A DNA stretch of 64,000 nt, taken from contig JAIQEY010000019.1 of assembly GCA_020073565.1 (NCBI GenBank), positions 1 through 64,000 of the forward strand. The letters are read 5' to 3'. Both the position numbers and the translations under genes were made by a program. The stretch comes from Terriglobia bacterium. GTDB taxonomy: Bacteria > Acidobacteriota > Terriglobia > Terriglobales > Acidobacteriaceae. The notes beneath the pieces are model-generated. The model worked only from the letters and a program-made list of their open reading frames with translations, was not told where the DNA came from and ran no database searches. Below, piece by piece: positions 9,700 through 20,000 of this stretch; positions within the stretch are counted from its first letter, which is position 1, and every line of letters starts with the position of its first letter.

Positions 9700-9728
9700 T
9701 TGTCGCTGTGTTTTCAATAAATTATGTG
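9700..9728 (+). promoter_or_regulatory. Candidate sigma-70 promoter of the GntR-LacI regulator
   Basis: TTGTCG (9700-9705) and TATGTG (9723-9728) are separated by 17 bp, about 75 bp before the regulator start. It is a moderate match found by eye only. Confidence 0.3.
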
Positions 9729-9804
9729 AGTAGCAAAAAGACAGGGCAAGCTGTACTATCAGGTTCCCGGCGCGCACGGTCGAGACTCACCTTGGGGGAA
9801 GATC

Positions 9805-10917
9805 TTGAGCGATGATCCGAAGCCAAAGTACCAGCAGATTGTTGCGTTTCTCAACAGTGCGATCGCCAGTGGTGAGTACCAACCAGGGCAGAAACTTCCC
9901 AGCGAAGCGGATCTGGTTGAACGATTCTCAACTTCCCGTCTGACGGTGCAGCGCGCGCTGAAGGAACTACAGCATCAAAATCTGATCGAACGGCGAGCGG
10001 GTTCCGGAACGTATGTCCGGCGGAGCGAAAGCCCAGCAGGACACGTTTTTGGATTGCTCATCCCAGGCTTGGGAGAGACGGAGATTTTCGAGCCCATCTG
10101 TCAGGGGATGGCGCGCGCGGCCAGCGCACGGAACAGCTCGCTCATGTGGGGCGACACGGCCCACAATACGCAAGACAAGGAAAAACAGACCCGTGAGCTT
10201 TGCGAATATTATATTGCGCGAAAAGTGTCCGGAATCTTCTTTGCTCCCCTGGAACTGACCCCAGGCAAGGATGAGGTCAACCAATGGGTGGTCGAGACGT
10301 TGAGCAATGCCGGCATTCCGGTTGTCTTGCTCGACCGATGCATCTACCGCTATCCCCGCCGCAGTGGTTTTGACCTGGTGGGAATTGATAACCGGCGCGC
10401 CGGGTTTCTGGTGACCGAGCACCTTCTGCGACATGGCTGCCGCAGTCTGATGTTCGTGGCCAAACCGAATTCCGCCCCGACCGTCGATGCCCGCATCCAG
10501 GGGTTCCGCGACGCGCTTGAGGCTTTTGCACCCACCGCCGCAACCGGACAGATTCACATGAGAGGTCCCAACGATATCGAATCGATCCGAGGCATGGTCT
10601 CGACCATTGCTCCGGATGGAATCGTTTGCGCGAATGATATAACCGCCGCCCACCTCATGCAGACCTTCCAGGCGCTCGGCATTGCCGTTCCCAAACAGAT
10701 TCGCATGGTGGGTATCGATGACGTGAAGTATGCGGGACTTCTGGGCGTACCGCTGACGACGCTGCATCAGCCCTGCCTCGAGATTGGGGAGATGGCGATC
10801 TCGACCATGTTGGAACGAATCGCCAACCCTGAGTTGGCGACCCGCGACATCCTGCTGGACTGCAAACTCGTAATCCGCCGCTCCTGCGGATCCCACCCGC
10901 GAGAGGAACAGAGCTGA
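9805..10917 (+). CDS. GntR-LacI hybrid transcriptional regulator (AraR-like architecture)
   Basis: A 370-residue cytoplasmic repressor. The first ~75 residues are a GntR winged helix (KYQQIVAFLNSAIASGEYQ, LPSEADLVERFSTSRLTVQ, NLIERRAGSGTYV). Residues ~80-360 are a LacI/periplasmic-binding-like sugar sensor (VFGLLIPGLGETEIFEPI, GIPVVLLDR, GIDDVKYAGLLGVPLTTLHQP). This combination is known from Bacillus AraR and related regulators of sugar genes. I take the TTG at 9805 as start, because GGGGGAAG lies just upstream and the DNA-binding domain begins directly after it. It lies between the sugar porter and the sodium symporter and probably controls one or both in response to a sugar. Confidence 0.88.
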   Translation: MSDDPKPKYQQIVAFLNSAIASGEYQPGQKLPSEADLVERFSTSRLTVQRALKELQHQNLIERRAGSGTYVRRSESPAGHVFGLLIPGLGETEIFEPICQGMARAASARNSSLMWGDTAHNTQDKEKQTRELCEYYIARKVSGIFFAPLELTPGKDEVNQWVVETLSNAGIPVVLLDRCIYRYPRRSGFDLVGIDNRRAGFLVTEHLLRHGCRSLMFVAKPNSAPTVDARIQGFRDALEAFAPTAATGQIHMRGPNDIESIRGMVSTIAPDGIVCANDITAAHLMQTFQALGIAVPKQIRMVGIDDVKYAGLLGVPLTTLHQPCLEIGEMAISTMLERIANPELATRDILLDCKLVIRRSCGSHPREEQS

Positions 10918-10942
10918 AAGTAGCGCCGGCATCTTGCCGGCC
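10918..10942 (+). repeat. GTAGCGCC palindromic element after stop codon
   Basis: GTAGCGCCGGC begins two bases after the regulator stop codon and contains GCCGGC-atctt-GCCGGC. It belongs to the same family and orientation as the elements at 34742, 54136 and 62588. Confidence 0.6.
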
Positions 10943-11076
10943 ACGCTGCAAGCCTGCATCAAGTTTCCGATTCCGTTCGACCACTGTTTGGGACTATCAT
11001 GGGCGCGCCCCAAAACACCTTGTACGAGAGGAGATCCCGGCCAGGTTCCGGAAGGCCCGGGATTTGAACGCACAGA

Positions 11077-12741
11077 ATGACTCAGCTCGCAACTGTTACG
11101 CACCGCAATCTCGCTACGATTGACCTGGTCATCATCGGTGTCTACTTTCTCGTGGTCTTTGCGATTGGTTTTTACTTTGCCCGCAAAGAGCGCACCTCAA
11201 CCGATTACTTTCTAGCCAGCCGCGATATTGGCTGGTTCTTTATCGGCGCGTCGCTCTTCGTTTCCAATATTTCGACCGAGCACTTCATCGGTTTGTCGGG
11301 CACCGGCGCGTCGTCCGGACTGGCCGTCGGCCACTTCGAGTGGCTGGCCTGTTTGATCCTGCTGATCCTGGGCTGGGTATTCGTTCCGTTCTACTTGCGC
11401 TCCAATGTTTTCACGATGCCGGAATTTCTGGAGCGGCGCTTCAACCGGCAATGCGCGGTTTATCTGGCTGCGATCTCGATCATCGCCTACATCTTCACCA
11501 AGATTTCGGTTCAACTATACGCCGCCAGCGTCGTGCTGGAGCGCGTTGCGGGATGGTCGCTGTGGAAGACGGCCGTGGTGCTGGTGATTGCCACCGGCAT
11601 TTACACAATCGCAGGCGGTCTGGCAGCGGTCATCTACACCGATACGGTCCAGACCCTGATCCTGATCACCGGGGCAGTCGCGCTCACGTTGATCGGTCTG
11701 CATCGCGTCGGCGGACTGGAACACCTGCGGACGATGGTGCCGGCCAGCTATTTCCACATGATCAAGCCCGTGTCAGACCCCTCGTTCCCATGGACCGGCA
11801 TCTTTTTCGGCGCGCCCATTCTGGGCATCTGGTACTGGTGCACCGACCAGGTGATCGTGCAGCGGGTGCTCTCGGCGCGCGATGAAGGGCACGCAAAAGC
11901 GGGCACGATTTTCGCGGGCTTCCTGAAGATCCTGCCCGTGTTCATGCTGGTGCTGCCCGGCATCATCGCGTTCGCGCTGTTTCCGGACCAGGTCAGGAAG
12001 CCGGATTTCGCGTATCCAACGCTCGTGCTGAATCTTCTGCCCGTCGGACTGGTGGGCCTGGTCATGGCGGCCCTGCTCGCCGCAGTCATGGGAGCGATGA
12101 GTTCAGTATTTAATTCCGCGTCCACGCTGGTCACGCTCGATTTCTATAAAAAGCTGCGTCCCGAAGCTTCCGAAAACCAACTGGTGACGTTCGGACGGAT
12201 TGCGACCGGAGCGATGGTGCTGTTGGGGTTGTTGTGGGTCCCGTTCATTCATCTGATCAGCAGTCAGCTCTACATTTACTTGCAGAGCGTGCAGGCCTAC
12301 ATCAGTCCGCCGATTGCGTCCTGCTTCGTGCTCGGAATTCTATGGCCGCGCCTGAACGGCTCCGGCGCCATCTCGTCGCTGCTGACCGGATTTGTGCTGG
12401 GTGCGGTGCGCTTCGTGGCGGAGTTGGCAGCGGCGCAGGGAGTGCAACTCAGCGGGCTGCTGGCCTGGCTAGTCAAGATGAACTTCCTGCACTACGCCAT
12501 CTTCATGTTCGTGATTTGCTCGCTGGTGCTGGTGGCGGTGAGCCTGATGACCCCCGCACCCGAGCGCCGCAAACTGGCCGGCCTGACGTTTGCAACTGTG
12601 GACGACAAGATGGATACGATCCCGTTGCACGGAGCCGTCCGCAAGCCCGCAAAGGAAACGCCAACCGAGAACATAATCAACGTCGTGTTCAGCCTGGCGT
12701 TATTGGCCACGGTGGTAGGGTTGTGGATCTACTTCCGGTAA
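11077..12741 (+). CDS. Sodium:solute symporter, SSS family (SGLT-like sugar symporter)
   Basis: A 554-residue multi-spanning membrane protein of the solute:sodium symporter family. The N-terminus DLVIIGVYFLVVFAIGFY and the segment TSTDYFLASRDIGWFFIGAS are family hallmarks. ISTEHFIGLSGTGAS, GGLAAVIYTDTVQTLIL, WYWCTDQVIVQRVLSARD and AAVMGAMSSVFNSASTL resemble bacterial SGLT/galactose-type carriers. It would import a sugar with Na+. A hairpin (ATCCCGG ... CCGGGAT) precedes the gene. The neighbouring GntR-LacI regulator suggests sugar rather than amino-acid or proline transport. I see no clear Shine-Dalgarno sequence before the ATG. Confidence 0.88.
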   Translation: MTQLATVTHRNLATIDLVIIGVYFLVVFAIGFYFARKERTSTDYFLASRDIGWFFIGASLFVSNISTEHFIGLSGTGASSGLAVGHFEWLACLILLILGWVFVPFYLRSNVFTMPEFLERRFNRQCAVYLAAISIIAYIFTKISVQLYAASVVLERVAGWSLWKTAVVLVIATGIYTIAGGLAAVIYTDTVQTLILITGAVALTLIGLHRVGGLEHLRTMVPASYFHMIKPVSDPSFPWTGIFFGAPILGIWYWCTDQVIVQRVLSARDEGHAKAGTIFAGFLKILPVFMLVLPGIIAFALFPDQVRKPDFAYPTLVLNLLPVGLVGLVMAALLAAVMGAMSSVFNSASTLVTLDFYKKLRPEASENQLVTFGRIATGAMVLLGLLWVPFIHLISSQLYIYLQSVQAYISPPIASCFVLGILWPRLNGSGAISSLLTGFVLGAVRFVAELAAAQGVQLSGLLAWLVKMNFLHYAIFMFVICSLVLVAVSLMTPAPERRKLAGLTFATVDDKMDTIPLHGAVRKPAKETPTENIINVVFSLALLATVVGLWIYFR

Positions 12742-12848
12742 GTCGAAAGCGGGTCGACTTCTCCCGGCTCTGAAGCGCCGGGGAGCGCCACCGAAAATCG
12801 AGCGGGAGATCCAGGTTTCAGCACCTGCTAAGACTCCCTTGCACAACC

Positions 12849-14600
12849 TTACTGGCCCTTCTTCGCCTCCGCCGCGACCGCCGCCCCAGTTCCTTCTTTC
12901 AGCGTCTGGATTGAATTCGCCGGCACATTCTCAAACCGCTCCACTAATCCACTGGGCCAGCGAATTTGAACGGAATCAATCTTGGTTGCGGCGCCGATCC
13001 CGAAATGAACGCGTATGTCGCTATTGGAATCGTAGCTGGACCCGCTGCGCACTTCGTCCACCAGGGTGCGAGTGCCGACTTTGACCGAGATGCGCGCTCC
13101 GATTCCGTCGCGGTTCGATTTTGTCCCAATGGCGCGAATAGCGACCCAATGGTTGGGCGAATGTACCTGATTGACCAGCAGGCTAGGTGGAGCGTTCATG
13201 TTGCTGATCGCCGCCGACATCCGGCCGTCGTTCCAAAGGTCGCCCACCGCAATACCGCGGGAAGCCGCTTTCGCATTGATGCCCGGTCCCACGTCCGCGG
13301 AAATATCGGCAAACGTACCGTTGCCACGATTGTGGTAGAGAATGCGCGGCTCTTCGTAGTCGCTGCCGAGATGCTGCTTGTCGACCTCGGGATAGACGTG
13401 GCCGTTGACCAGAATCAGATCGGGCCAGCCATCGTTGTCGACGTCGAAAAACATCGTTCCCCATCCCAGGTACTTGGTGTAGAGGCCGAGTCCGGCGGCC
13501 GAAGTTACATCGTCGAATGTTCCATCGCCATTATTGCGATAGAGAGTCGAAGTATCGTCGGAAAAATTCGTCTTGAAAATGTCGAGGCGCCCATCGCCGT
13601 TGTAGTCGCCGATCGTTGACCCCATGCCCGCCTGCTCGCGCCCGTCCTCGTTGAAAGCGGCGCCTGCGGTAACCGCAACGTCGGTAAACGTACCGTCACG
13701 GTTGTTGCGATAGAGAATGCTGGGCGTGCTGTCGCAGGCAACGTAGATATCGGGCCACCCGTCGTCGTTGAAATCGAGCGTCGAAACGCTCAGGGAGTAG
13801 TGGCCGTCGGTCTGGTCGATGTGCGCTTTCTGCGTGACATCCTCGAACGTGCCGTCGCCGCGATTGTGGTACAGGATATTTTTCGCGCCCGGCAGGCCGC
13901 GCGGCCCGCACATCACCGGCACACCCTTCCACATGCACGATGGCCGATCTCCGGGCGCGGGAGCGGTGGATAGATCAAAGTCCACGTAGTTTGCGATCAT
14001 CAGGTCGAGAGAGCCGTCGCGATCGTAGTCGACCCACGCGCAACCGTTTCCCCAAGCCTTGCCCGAGCCGGCCACGCCAGCTTTTCCCGCGACTTCGGCG
14101 AACACGCCGCCCTGGTTGTGATACAGGCGATTCTTTCCGTAGTAAGTAACGTAGAGATCCTCCCAACCATCGTTGTCGTAGTCGCCGACGCAAACCCCTT
14201 GCCCCCATCCGGTCGCCACCAGTCCTGCCTTAACCGTGACATCGGTAAACGTCCCGTCGTGATTGTTGCGATAGAGATGGTTCGTCGGGGCGTTCCCCGC
14301 AGGAAAACCCTCGAGAGTTGTACCGTTGACGATGAAAATGTCGGGCCATCCGTCGTTGTCGTAATCGAAGATGGCGATCCCGGTACCGGTGGTTTCGATG
14401 ATGTACTTCTTCGTGTCCCTGCCGCCAAACACACTCATCATCGTCAGGCCAGCGGTTTGGGCTACATCGGTGAAATACGCGATGGAGTTCTTGGGAGGCG
14501 CGGGCTTGCTCTGCGCGGAGATGATTTCGCACAAAGAGATAAGGGCTAGCAAAACCGCCCATGGGAACCAGTTGGAATGGAACCGGAAATACCCCGCCAA
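12849..14600 (-). CDS. Exported CRTAC1-family protein, second copy (FG-GAP/VCBS + ASPIC/UnbV)
   Basis: Same architecture as the protein at 1833-3650, about 583 residues. It has around seven calcium-binding repeats (DYDNDGWPDIFIVNG, DYDRDGSLDLMIANY, DFNDDGWPDIYVACD, DVDNDGWPDLILVNG) and a C-terminal ASPIC/UnbV domain (RDGIGARI; DIRVHFGIG; IRWPSGLVERF). The frame is open as far as 15242, but that part overlaps the divergent TPR gene. A TTG at 14600 gives a signal peptide (FPWAVLLALISLCEIISA, cut before QS) in place of the Tat signal of the first copy. The TTG start is a best guess. It is divergent from the TPR gene at 14842, a pairing common in Acidobacteriota; function unproven. Confidence 0.82.
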   Translation of the reverse strand: MAGYFRFHSNWFPWAVLLALISLCEIISAQSKPAPPKNSIAYFTDVAQTAGLTMMSVFGGRDTKKYIIETTGTGIAIFDYDNDGWPDIFIVNGTTLEGFPAGNAPTNHLYRNNHDGTFTDVTVKAGLVATGWGQGVCVGDYDNDGWEDLYVTYYGKNRLYHNQGGVFAEVAGKAGVAGSGKAWGNGCAWVDYDRDGSLDLMIANYVDFDLSTAPAPGDRPSCMWKGVPVMCGPRGLPGAKNILYHNRGDGTFEDVTQKAHIDQTDGHYSLSVSTLDFNDDGWPDIYVACDSTPSILYRNNRDGTFTDVAVTAGAAFNEDGREQAGMGSTIGDYNGDGRLDIFKTNFSDDTSTLYRNNGDGTFDDVTSAAGLGLYTKYLGWGTMFFDVDNDGWPDLILVNGHVYPEVDKQHLGSDYEEPRILYHNRGNGTFADISADVGPGINAKAASRGIAVGDLWNDGRMSAAISNMNAPPSLLVNQVHSPNHWVAIRAIGTKSNRDGIGARISVKVGTRTLVDEVRSGSSYDSNSDIRVHFGIGAATKIDSVQIRWPSGLVERFENVPANSIQTLKEGTGAAVAAEAKKGQ

Positions 14601-14662
14601 ACGTGTGACCCCAAATGCATGGTATGGCGATGCGTGAGAAAGGGTCAAGGCGTCCGAATAGC

Positions 14663-14720
14663 TTTCCTCTGTGTCCTCTGTAGCAAAAAAACCCGTCGCC
14701 ACAGAGGAACACAGAGGAAA
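14663..14720. repeat. Large CACAGAGG stem-loop repeat
   Basis: Left arm 14663-14681 and right arm 14701-14720 are reverse complements apart from one extra base, giving a ~19-bp stem with a ~19-nt loop. It is built from the CACAGAGG unit also seen at 6393-6413. It lies in the divergent intergenic region between the CRTAC1 and TPR genes. Confidence 0.65.
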
Positions 14721-14841
14721 GAGGTCGAGGGTGGGCGTTGCGAAGAAGCGACCGCCTACATTGGCATAGTAAGATTTCTGGAAGCAGTCTCTTAGTTCTG
14801 AGTTCGCGGGCGATTTCTTGATCTCTCTGACATCCACGAAA

Positions 14842-16584
14842 ATGCGCGTTTGGGAAGTGCTGCTCTTCTGCGCGCTTGCGGTGCCCGCCCGGCCGCAAAA
14901 AGCGCCGGACAGATCCGCGATCGACAACCTGTACGAGCATGGAATGCGCTCTTTGCAGCAACGCGACCTGGACGGGGCGCGCGCGGACTTCGAGAAAGTT
15001 GTTCGGCTTGCGCCCAACGCTCCGGAAGGACACAACTCCCTAGGCTGGGTACTGATGTCCACCGGAAAGATCGATGACGCCATCACGCAATTTCGCGCCG
15101 CACTCCGCCTGAAGGCAGACTTCCTGCAGGCGCATATCAATCTCGCCAACGCGTTTTTGGCCAAGGGAGACCACGACGCCGCGGGAAAGGAAGCGCGCAT
15201 CGCCGTCGAACTTGCGCCTGGTGACTCTGAAGCGCACCGCACCCTCGGTCACGCATTGAGCTTCCAGCAGGACCTGAATGCCGCCATCGCCGAATTGAAA
15301 AGAGCCAGTCAACTCGAACCTCAGCGCCCCGATCTGCACGATGAACTCGGTGCCCTGCTCGCGCAGAATTCGCAACTCGAAGAAGCCAGCGCTCAATTTA
15401 TCGAGGCGCTCCGGCTCCAGCCCAGGTTGGCAGCCGCGAAGTTTCATCTCGGAGTGCTGCGCTGGAAGCAACGATCTCTCGATGAAGCGGCGCAATTGCT
15501 GCAGAGCGCGGTGGAACTCGCTCCAGACAATGCCCAGGCGCATTACTATCTGGCCAGCGTGCGCGCAGGCAAGGGCGATGCCGAAGGCGCGATTCAGGAA
15601 TGGACGGCCGCGGTCAAATTGCAGCCAAACTTTCCGGAAGCCCAAACCCAACTCGGTCTCGCACTGCAGAGGAAGGGTGATGCCGTCGGAGCCATTTCTG
15701 CGTTTCGTCAGGTCATCCAGGCTCAACCCGACAATGCTGACGCACACAACAACCTCGGCCTGGCTTTGATTCAGTCCGGAGACGCTCCTGGGGCGGTGCC
15801 AGAGCTTGAAACCGCATTGCGCATCAAACCTGACGATAGCGGTTATCGCGGGAACCTCGGCATCGCGTATCTGCAGCGTGCTGACTTCGACGCCGCCATC
15901 CGCGAGTTTCAAACCGCGCTTCGTGGTGCGCCCGACGATGCGACCCTGCACTACAACTTAGGACTCGCATTGAAATTGAAAGACGACCTGCCGGCGGCGA
16001 TCGTCGAGTTACAGAAGGCGACTCAGCTTGATCCTGAGCAAGCGGATGTTCATTACACGCTCGGGGTCATCTTCTGGCAACAAGGGGAATTTGCTCATGC
16101 CGCCAACGAGTTGAGGGCGGCCATCAAGGTGCGGCCCGACTATGCCGAAGCTCACTACACCCTGGGCACCGTTCTTAAGCAACAAGGGAAGTTGCGGGAA
16201 GCGGCCGAGGCGCTGCGCGAGGCCATCCGCTTGCAGCCTGAATTCGCGGGCGCGCACACAACGCTCGCTGCCGTCCTACGCCAACTGGACGATAGCGAGG
16301 GCGCAGCCGCTGAAAGCAAACTCGGCGCTGAGATCACCAAGACCGCGAACGCATTGCAGGCGGCGACCTTCTCAACCAACTCCGGACGCCGTCTGCTGAA
16401 TGCCGGCGACCTGGAAGGCGCGATCTCGCAATTCCGCGCTGCCATTCAGCAAGTGCCAACCTACGCCGAGGCGCATTTCTATCTTGGCCAGGCCCTCCTG
16501 CGTAAGGGATTGCCGGTCGAGGCGGGTTATGAATTTCGGAAGGCTTCCGAGTTGGATCCGCACTTCAAAAGCCCACAGCCATAG
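14842..16584 (+). CDS. Exported TPR-repeat protein
   Basis: About 580 residues that are almost wholly tetratricopeptide repeats (around 14-15 units of 34 residues, for example AHNNLGLALIQSGDAPGAVPELETALRI is one helix pair). The ATG at 14842 gives a short signal peptide (VWEVLLFCALAVPARP), while an upstream TTG at 14818 would bury it, so 14842 is preferred. TPR solenoids bind other proteins; no enzymatic domain is present. It is divergent from a CRTAC1 protein and followed by the TonB-dependent receptor, so a periplasmic or outer-membrane scaffold for the receptor is plausible but only inferred. Confidence 0.85.
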   Translation: MRVWEVLLFCALAVPARPQKAPDRSAIDNLYEHGMRSLQQRDLDGARADFEKVVRLAPNAPEGHNSLGWVLMSTGKIDDAITQFRAALRLKADFLQAHINLANAFLAKGDHDAAGKEARIAVELAPGDSEAHRTLGHALSFQQDLNAAIAELKRASQLEPQRPDLHDELGALLAQNSQLEEASAQFIEALRLQPRLAAAKFHLGVLRWKQRSLDEAAQLLQSAVELAPDNAQAHYYLASVRAGKGDAEGAIQEWTAAVKLQPNFPEAQTQLGLALQRKGDAVGAISAFRQVIQAQPDNADAHNNLGLALIQSGDAPGAVPELETALRIKPDDSGYRGNLGIAYLQRADFDAAIREFQTALRGAPDDATLHYNLGLALKLKDDLPAAIVELQKATQLDPEQADVHYTLGVIFWQQGEFAHAANELRAAIKVRPDYAEAHYTLGTVLKQQGKLREAAEALREAIRLQPEFAGAHTTLAAVLRQLDDSEGAAAESKLGAEITKTANALQAATFSTNSGRRLLNAGDLEGAISQFRAAIQQVPTYAEAHFYLGQALLRKGLPVEAGYEFRKASELDPHFKSPQP

Positions 16585-17007
16585 CCGGGGCGCATGGTTT
16601 CGTCGATCTTGAGTTGGCGGCATACCTCCAAAAAACGGTATGCGCGCCAGCCATCGCATACCAAGTTTCATATTCCTGACTAGACCGCATTTTCATGTTG
16701 ACAACACAACTTCCGCACAGTAACTTTCTCGCCACGCCCCATGCGGGGTCTGTCAATAGTGTTTTTGTATGAAGGGCTGTGAAGCTCTTATCGTACTCAT
16801 CCGTACCATAAGCAGTTCGGCCCTGTAGAGCCGGAGGAACCTCGTTGAGTTCGAGAGTAGGAACCGCAGTCCGTCGTGAGTCTGTGGGATTGCCGAGTAG
16901 GGGTTTGCCCTTTTTCCCTCCTAAACTTTTCGCAAGCAAAATCGACGCCAACTCCGGAAGTTCCAGTCCGGCCCAACCAAACGAGACACGCGGAGGCGAG
17001 TAAAAAA
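16585..17007. other. Intergenic region: hairpin and long leader of the TonB receptor gene
   Basis: It holds a small hairpin (GCATACC 16620-16626 with GGTATGC 16637-16643) just after the TPR gene, then the promoter candidate at 16698, then about 280 nt of untranslated leader. No ORF here looks real. Confidence 0.5.
16698..16726 (+). promoter_or_regulatory. Candidate sigma-70 promoter for the TonB receptor gene
   Basis: TTGACA (16698-16703), a 17-bp spacer, then TAACTT (16721-16726). The -35 is perfect. The gene starts about 280 bp downstream, implying a long leader. Confidence 0.4.
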
Positions 17008-20000
17008 ATGGCGAAGCAAATTACCATCGCCGTCATAGTCAGTCTGTGTATTTGTCTGGCGACATTGACCCCACAAAGCGCGCGAGCACAAGCGGTGTAC
17101 GGTGGCATCATCGGCACGGTCACAGACCCGCAAGGGGCGGCGGTCGCAAACGCCAAGGTGACGGTCCTTGACGAGGGGAAAGGCACTTCCGATTCAACCA
17201 CCACCAACGAGAGCGGGAACTATTCCGCTGGCCACCTGATCGCAGGCACCTACACGGTTCGCGTGGAAGCGCCAGGGTTCAAGGTCAGCGAGCAGAAGGG
17301 AGTGCTCGTCAACGTGGACTCCAATGCGCGCGTGGACCTGCAGTTCCAGGTAGGTGGAACCTCAGAGACGGTCGAGGTCACCGGTGAGGCGCCCCAACTG
17401 AAGACGGACCGCGCCGACGTGGCGGTTTCCTTCAACGAGAAATACGTTGAAGACCTGCCCATCCTGAACCGCAATTTCACCCAGATTCAACTGCTCTCCC
17501 CTGGTTCTCAGAAACTCACGGGATGGAGCCACGCCGCCACCGAGAATCCACAGGGCGGCCAGCAGATCTTCTCGCAAGGGCAACATTTCAGCGGAACTGG
17601 CTTCGAACTGGACGGAACCGATAACCAGGATCCGATTCTGGGAATCATCGTCATCAATCCGAACCTGGATGCTGTCACCGAAGCCAAAGTCGCCTTGCAG
17701 AACTACGACGCAGAATTCGGCAAGGCCGTGGCCAGCCTGGTTACAGGTGTGACCAAGTCGGGCAGCAACCAACTGCACGGCAGCGGCTTCTACTTCCTGC
17801 GGTCGGACGGATTCCAGGCGCGTGACCCGTTTACGCAAGATCCCGGGAAGCCGCTACCGAAAGCCAAATGGCAGCAGTTTGGTGGCACCGTAGGGGGCGC
17901 GATCATTAAGGACAAGCTGTTCTTTTTCGGCGACTACCAGGGTACACGACAGACCAATGGCATTAGCAGCCAGTTCTCCCTTCCGACGGCTCTGGCGCAG
18001 TCGACCTGCAACCCGGCTACGAACGCCGCGAGCGTTAGTCCAGGCTACTGCAACCTGAGCGATTACATCGATCATGGCGGCAATGCGGGCGAGGGCAAAG
18101 GACAGATCTTTGACCCTGGTACAGGCACTCCTAAAAGCGGCAAGGGTGGTGATCGAACCCCATTCGGGCCCCAGGTTGCAGCCGGTTGTGCTAGCAACTG
18201 CATCCCGATCGGCATGATATCGCCTCAGGCCGGGGCCATCCTGGCCAAGTTTTCTTCCCTGACTCTAGCGAACACAGCCCTCACTAATAACTTTGTGGGC
18301 TCCGGTTCGGGTCCGTTCACCCAGAATAGTTTTGACACCCGCATCGACTACAACGCCAGCGCGTCGCTCTCCATATTTGGGCGGTATAGCCTTTCGCATT
18401 ACTCGCTCTCGGGCAAAGGGATGCTCGGGGACTTGGGCGGATCAGGTACGGGCCTGCTCGGCTTGGCCGGCAGTTCTATTACCCACAACCAAAGCTTGGC
18501 GACGGGCTTCAACAAGACGTTTAGCTCGTCTCTGTTAATGGACTTCCGGTTCGGCTATTTCAAGTACAACCCGGTCGCCAAGAAACCGGACGGCGGGACT
18601 CCGATGAACGATTTCGGTATCGGCGTCGACGGCAATCTGGCAAACACGGATGATCCCAAGACGGCTGGCTTGGGCTTTTTCGATATGGAGAACGTACTCT
18701 CTGATTTCGGCGATGGCTTGGGCGTGGCGCGCTGCAACTGCCCGCTGACGGAAAGCGAGCAGCAGTTCCAATTTGTCAACAACTGGACCAAAGTGTATGG
18801 CAACCATCAGTTCAAGTTTGGCGCCGACATCCGGTATGCCATGAACTTCCGACTGCCCAGCGACAACAACCGCACCGGGGAATACGGCTTTCACCACAAT
18901 GCAACGTCGAGCGGCAACGGCGGCCCAAACAGCGGCCACGCGGAGGGTTTTGGCGGCCTGGACATCGCGACCTTCCTGCTGGGCGATGTTACGCAACTGC
19001 AGCGCTACACGAACAATCCTGCCGCCGGTGGGTCCCCTGCGGAACGGCAGAAGCGCTGGTTCTTCTACGGGCAGGATACCTGGCGGGCGAGTTCCAAATT
19101 GACCATCAACTATGGACTGCGCTGGGAAATCTACTTCCCTGAGACGGTCAACGCCAAGGGGGCGGGTGGCTTTGCCAACATCGTGGACTTGGGCGGGACT
19201 GGCGCCATACGGGTGGCTGGCACCAGTGGAATCGGAACGAACGGCAATGTCAAGAACGACTTCAAGGCATTCGCACCCCGCCTTGGCATAGCCTATCAAC
19301 TGACTCCCAAGACCGTAGTCCGCATGGGTTATGGTCGCAGCTACGACATTGGCGTGTTCGGCTCGAACTTCGGACACACCGTGACCCAGAACCTGCCGGT
19401 ACTGCTGAAACAGAATCTCAAGGCCAGCAACCGCGCTTCGGGTGACGATGACTATAATCCGATCTTCACGCTCGCCGACGGCCCCATTTTACCCAATTTC
19501 CACGATAGCGACATCAATTCGAACGGCCTCATCCCGTTTACCGCCTTGAAGGGAGAGGTGTCCGGTACCCATATCCGTCCCGAGCGGCAAGTTCTGCCGG
19601 CAGTGGATGCGTGGAATGCTACCGTCCAGCGGCAGATCACCAACACTATTTCCACGGAAGTCTCCTATGTGGGCAGCAAAGGCACGCACGGCTTCTCGGG
19701 CAACGGACCGAACTACGACGTGAATCCCGTTTCTATGGCCCTGTACGGCGTCATTGATCCTAACACCATAACTCTCGCGAATCCTAAAGGCAGCGCTTAC
19801 GACTCAAACTTGCGCAGGCCACTGTGTAGGCCTGTCTTTGGGGGTACGCCCGGGGCGCCAGACAACCAATGCACGGGAATAGGCTTTGATCTGGGGAATT
19901 ACTATGGCAACGACGCCGCCAGTACTTACAACGCATTCGAGGTCAAGGTGGACAAGCGGTTCGCCAAGGGCTTGCAGTTCCTGACGCACTACACCTTCTC

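Noticed and set aside
11000..11030. AraR-type operator half-site (TTGTACG) before the sodium symporter gene
   Set aside because: Only one half of the palindrome is present; chance match cannot be excluded.
14601..15242. Upstream extension of the second CRTAC1 gene
   Set aside because: The extension is antisense to the TPR gene, lacks homology and would place the signal peptide in the middle of the protein.
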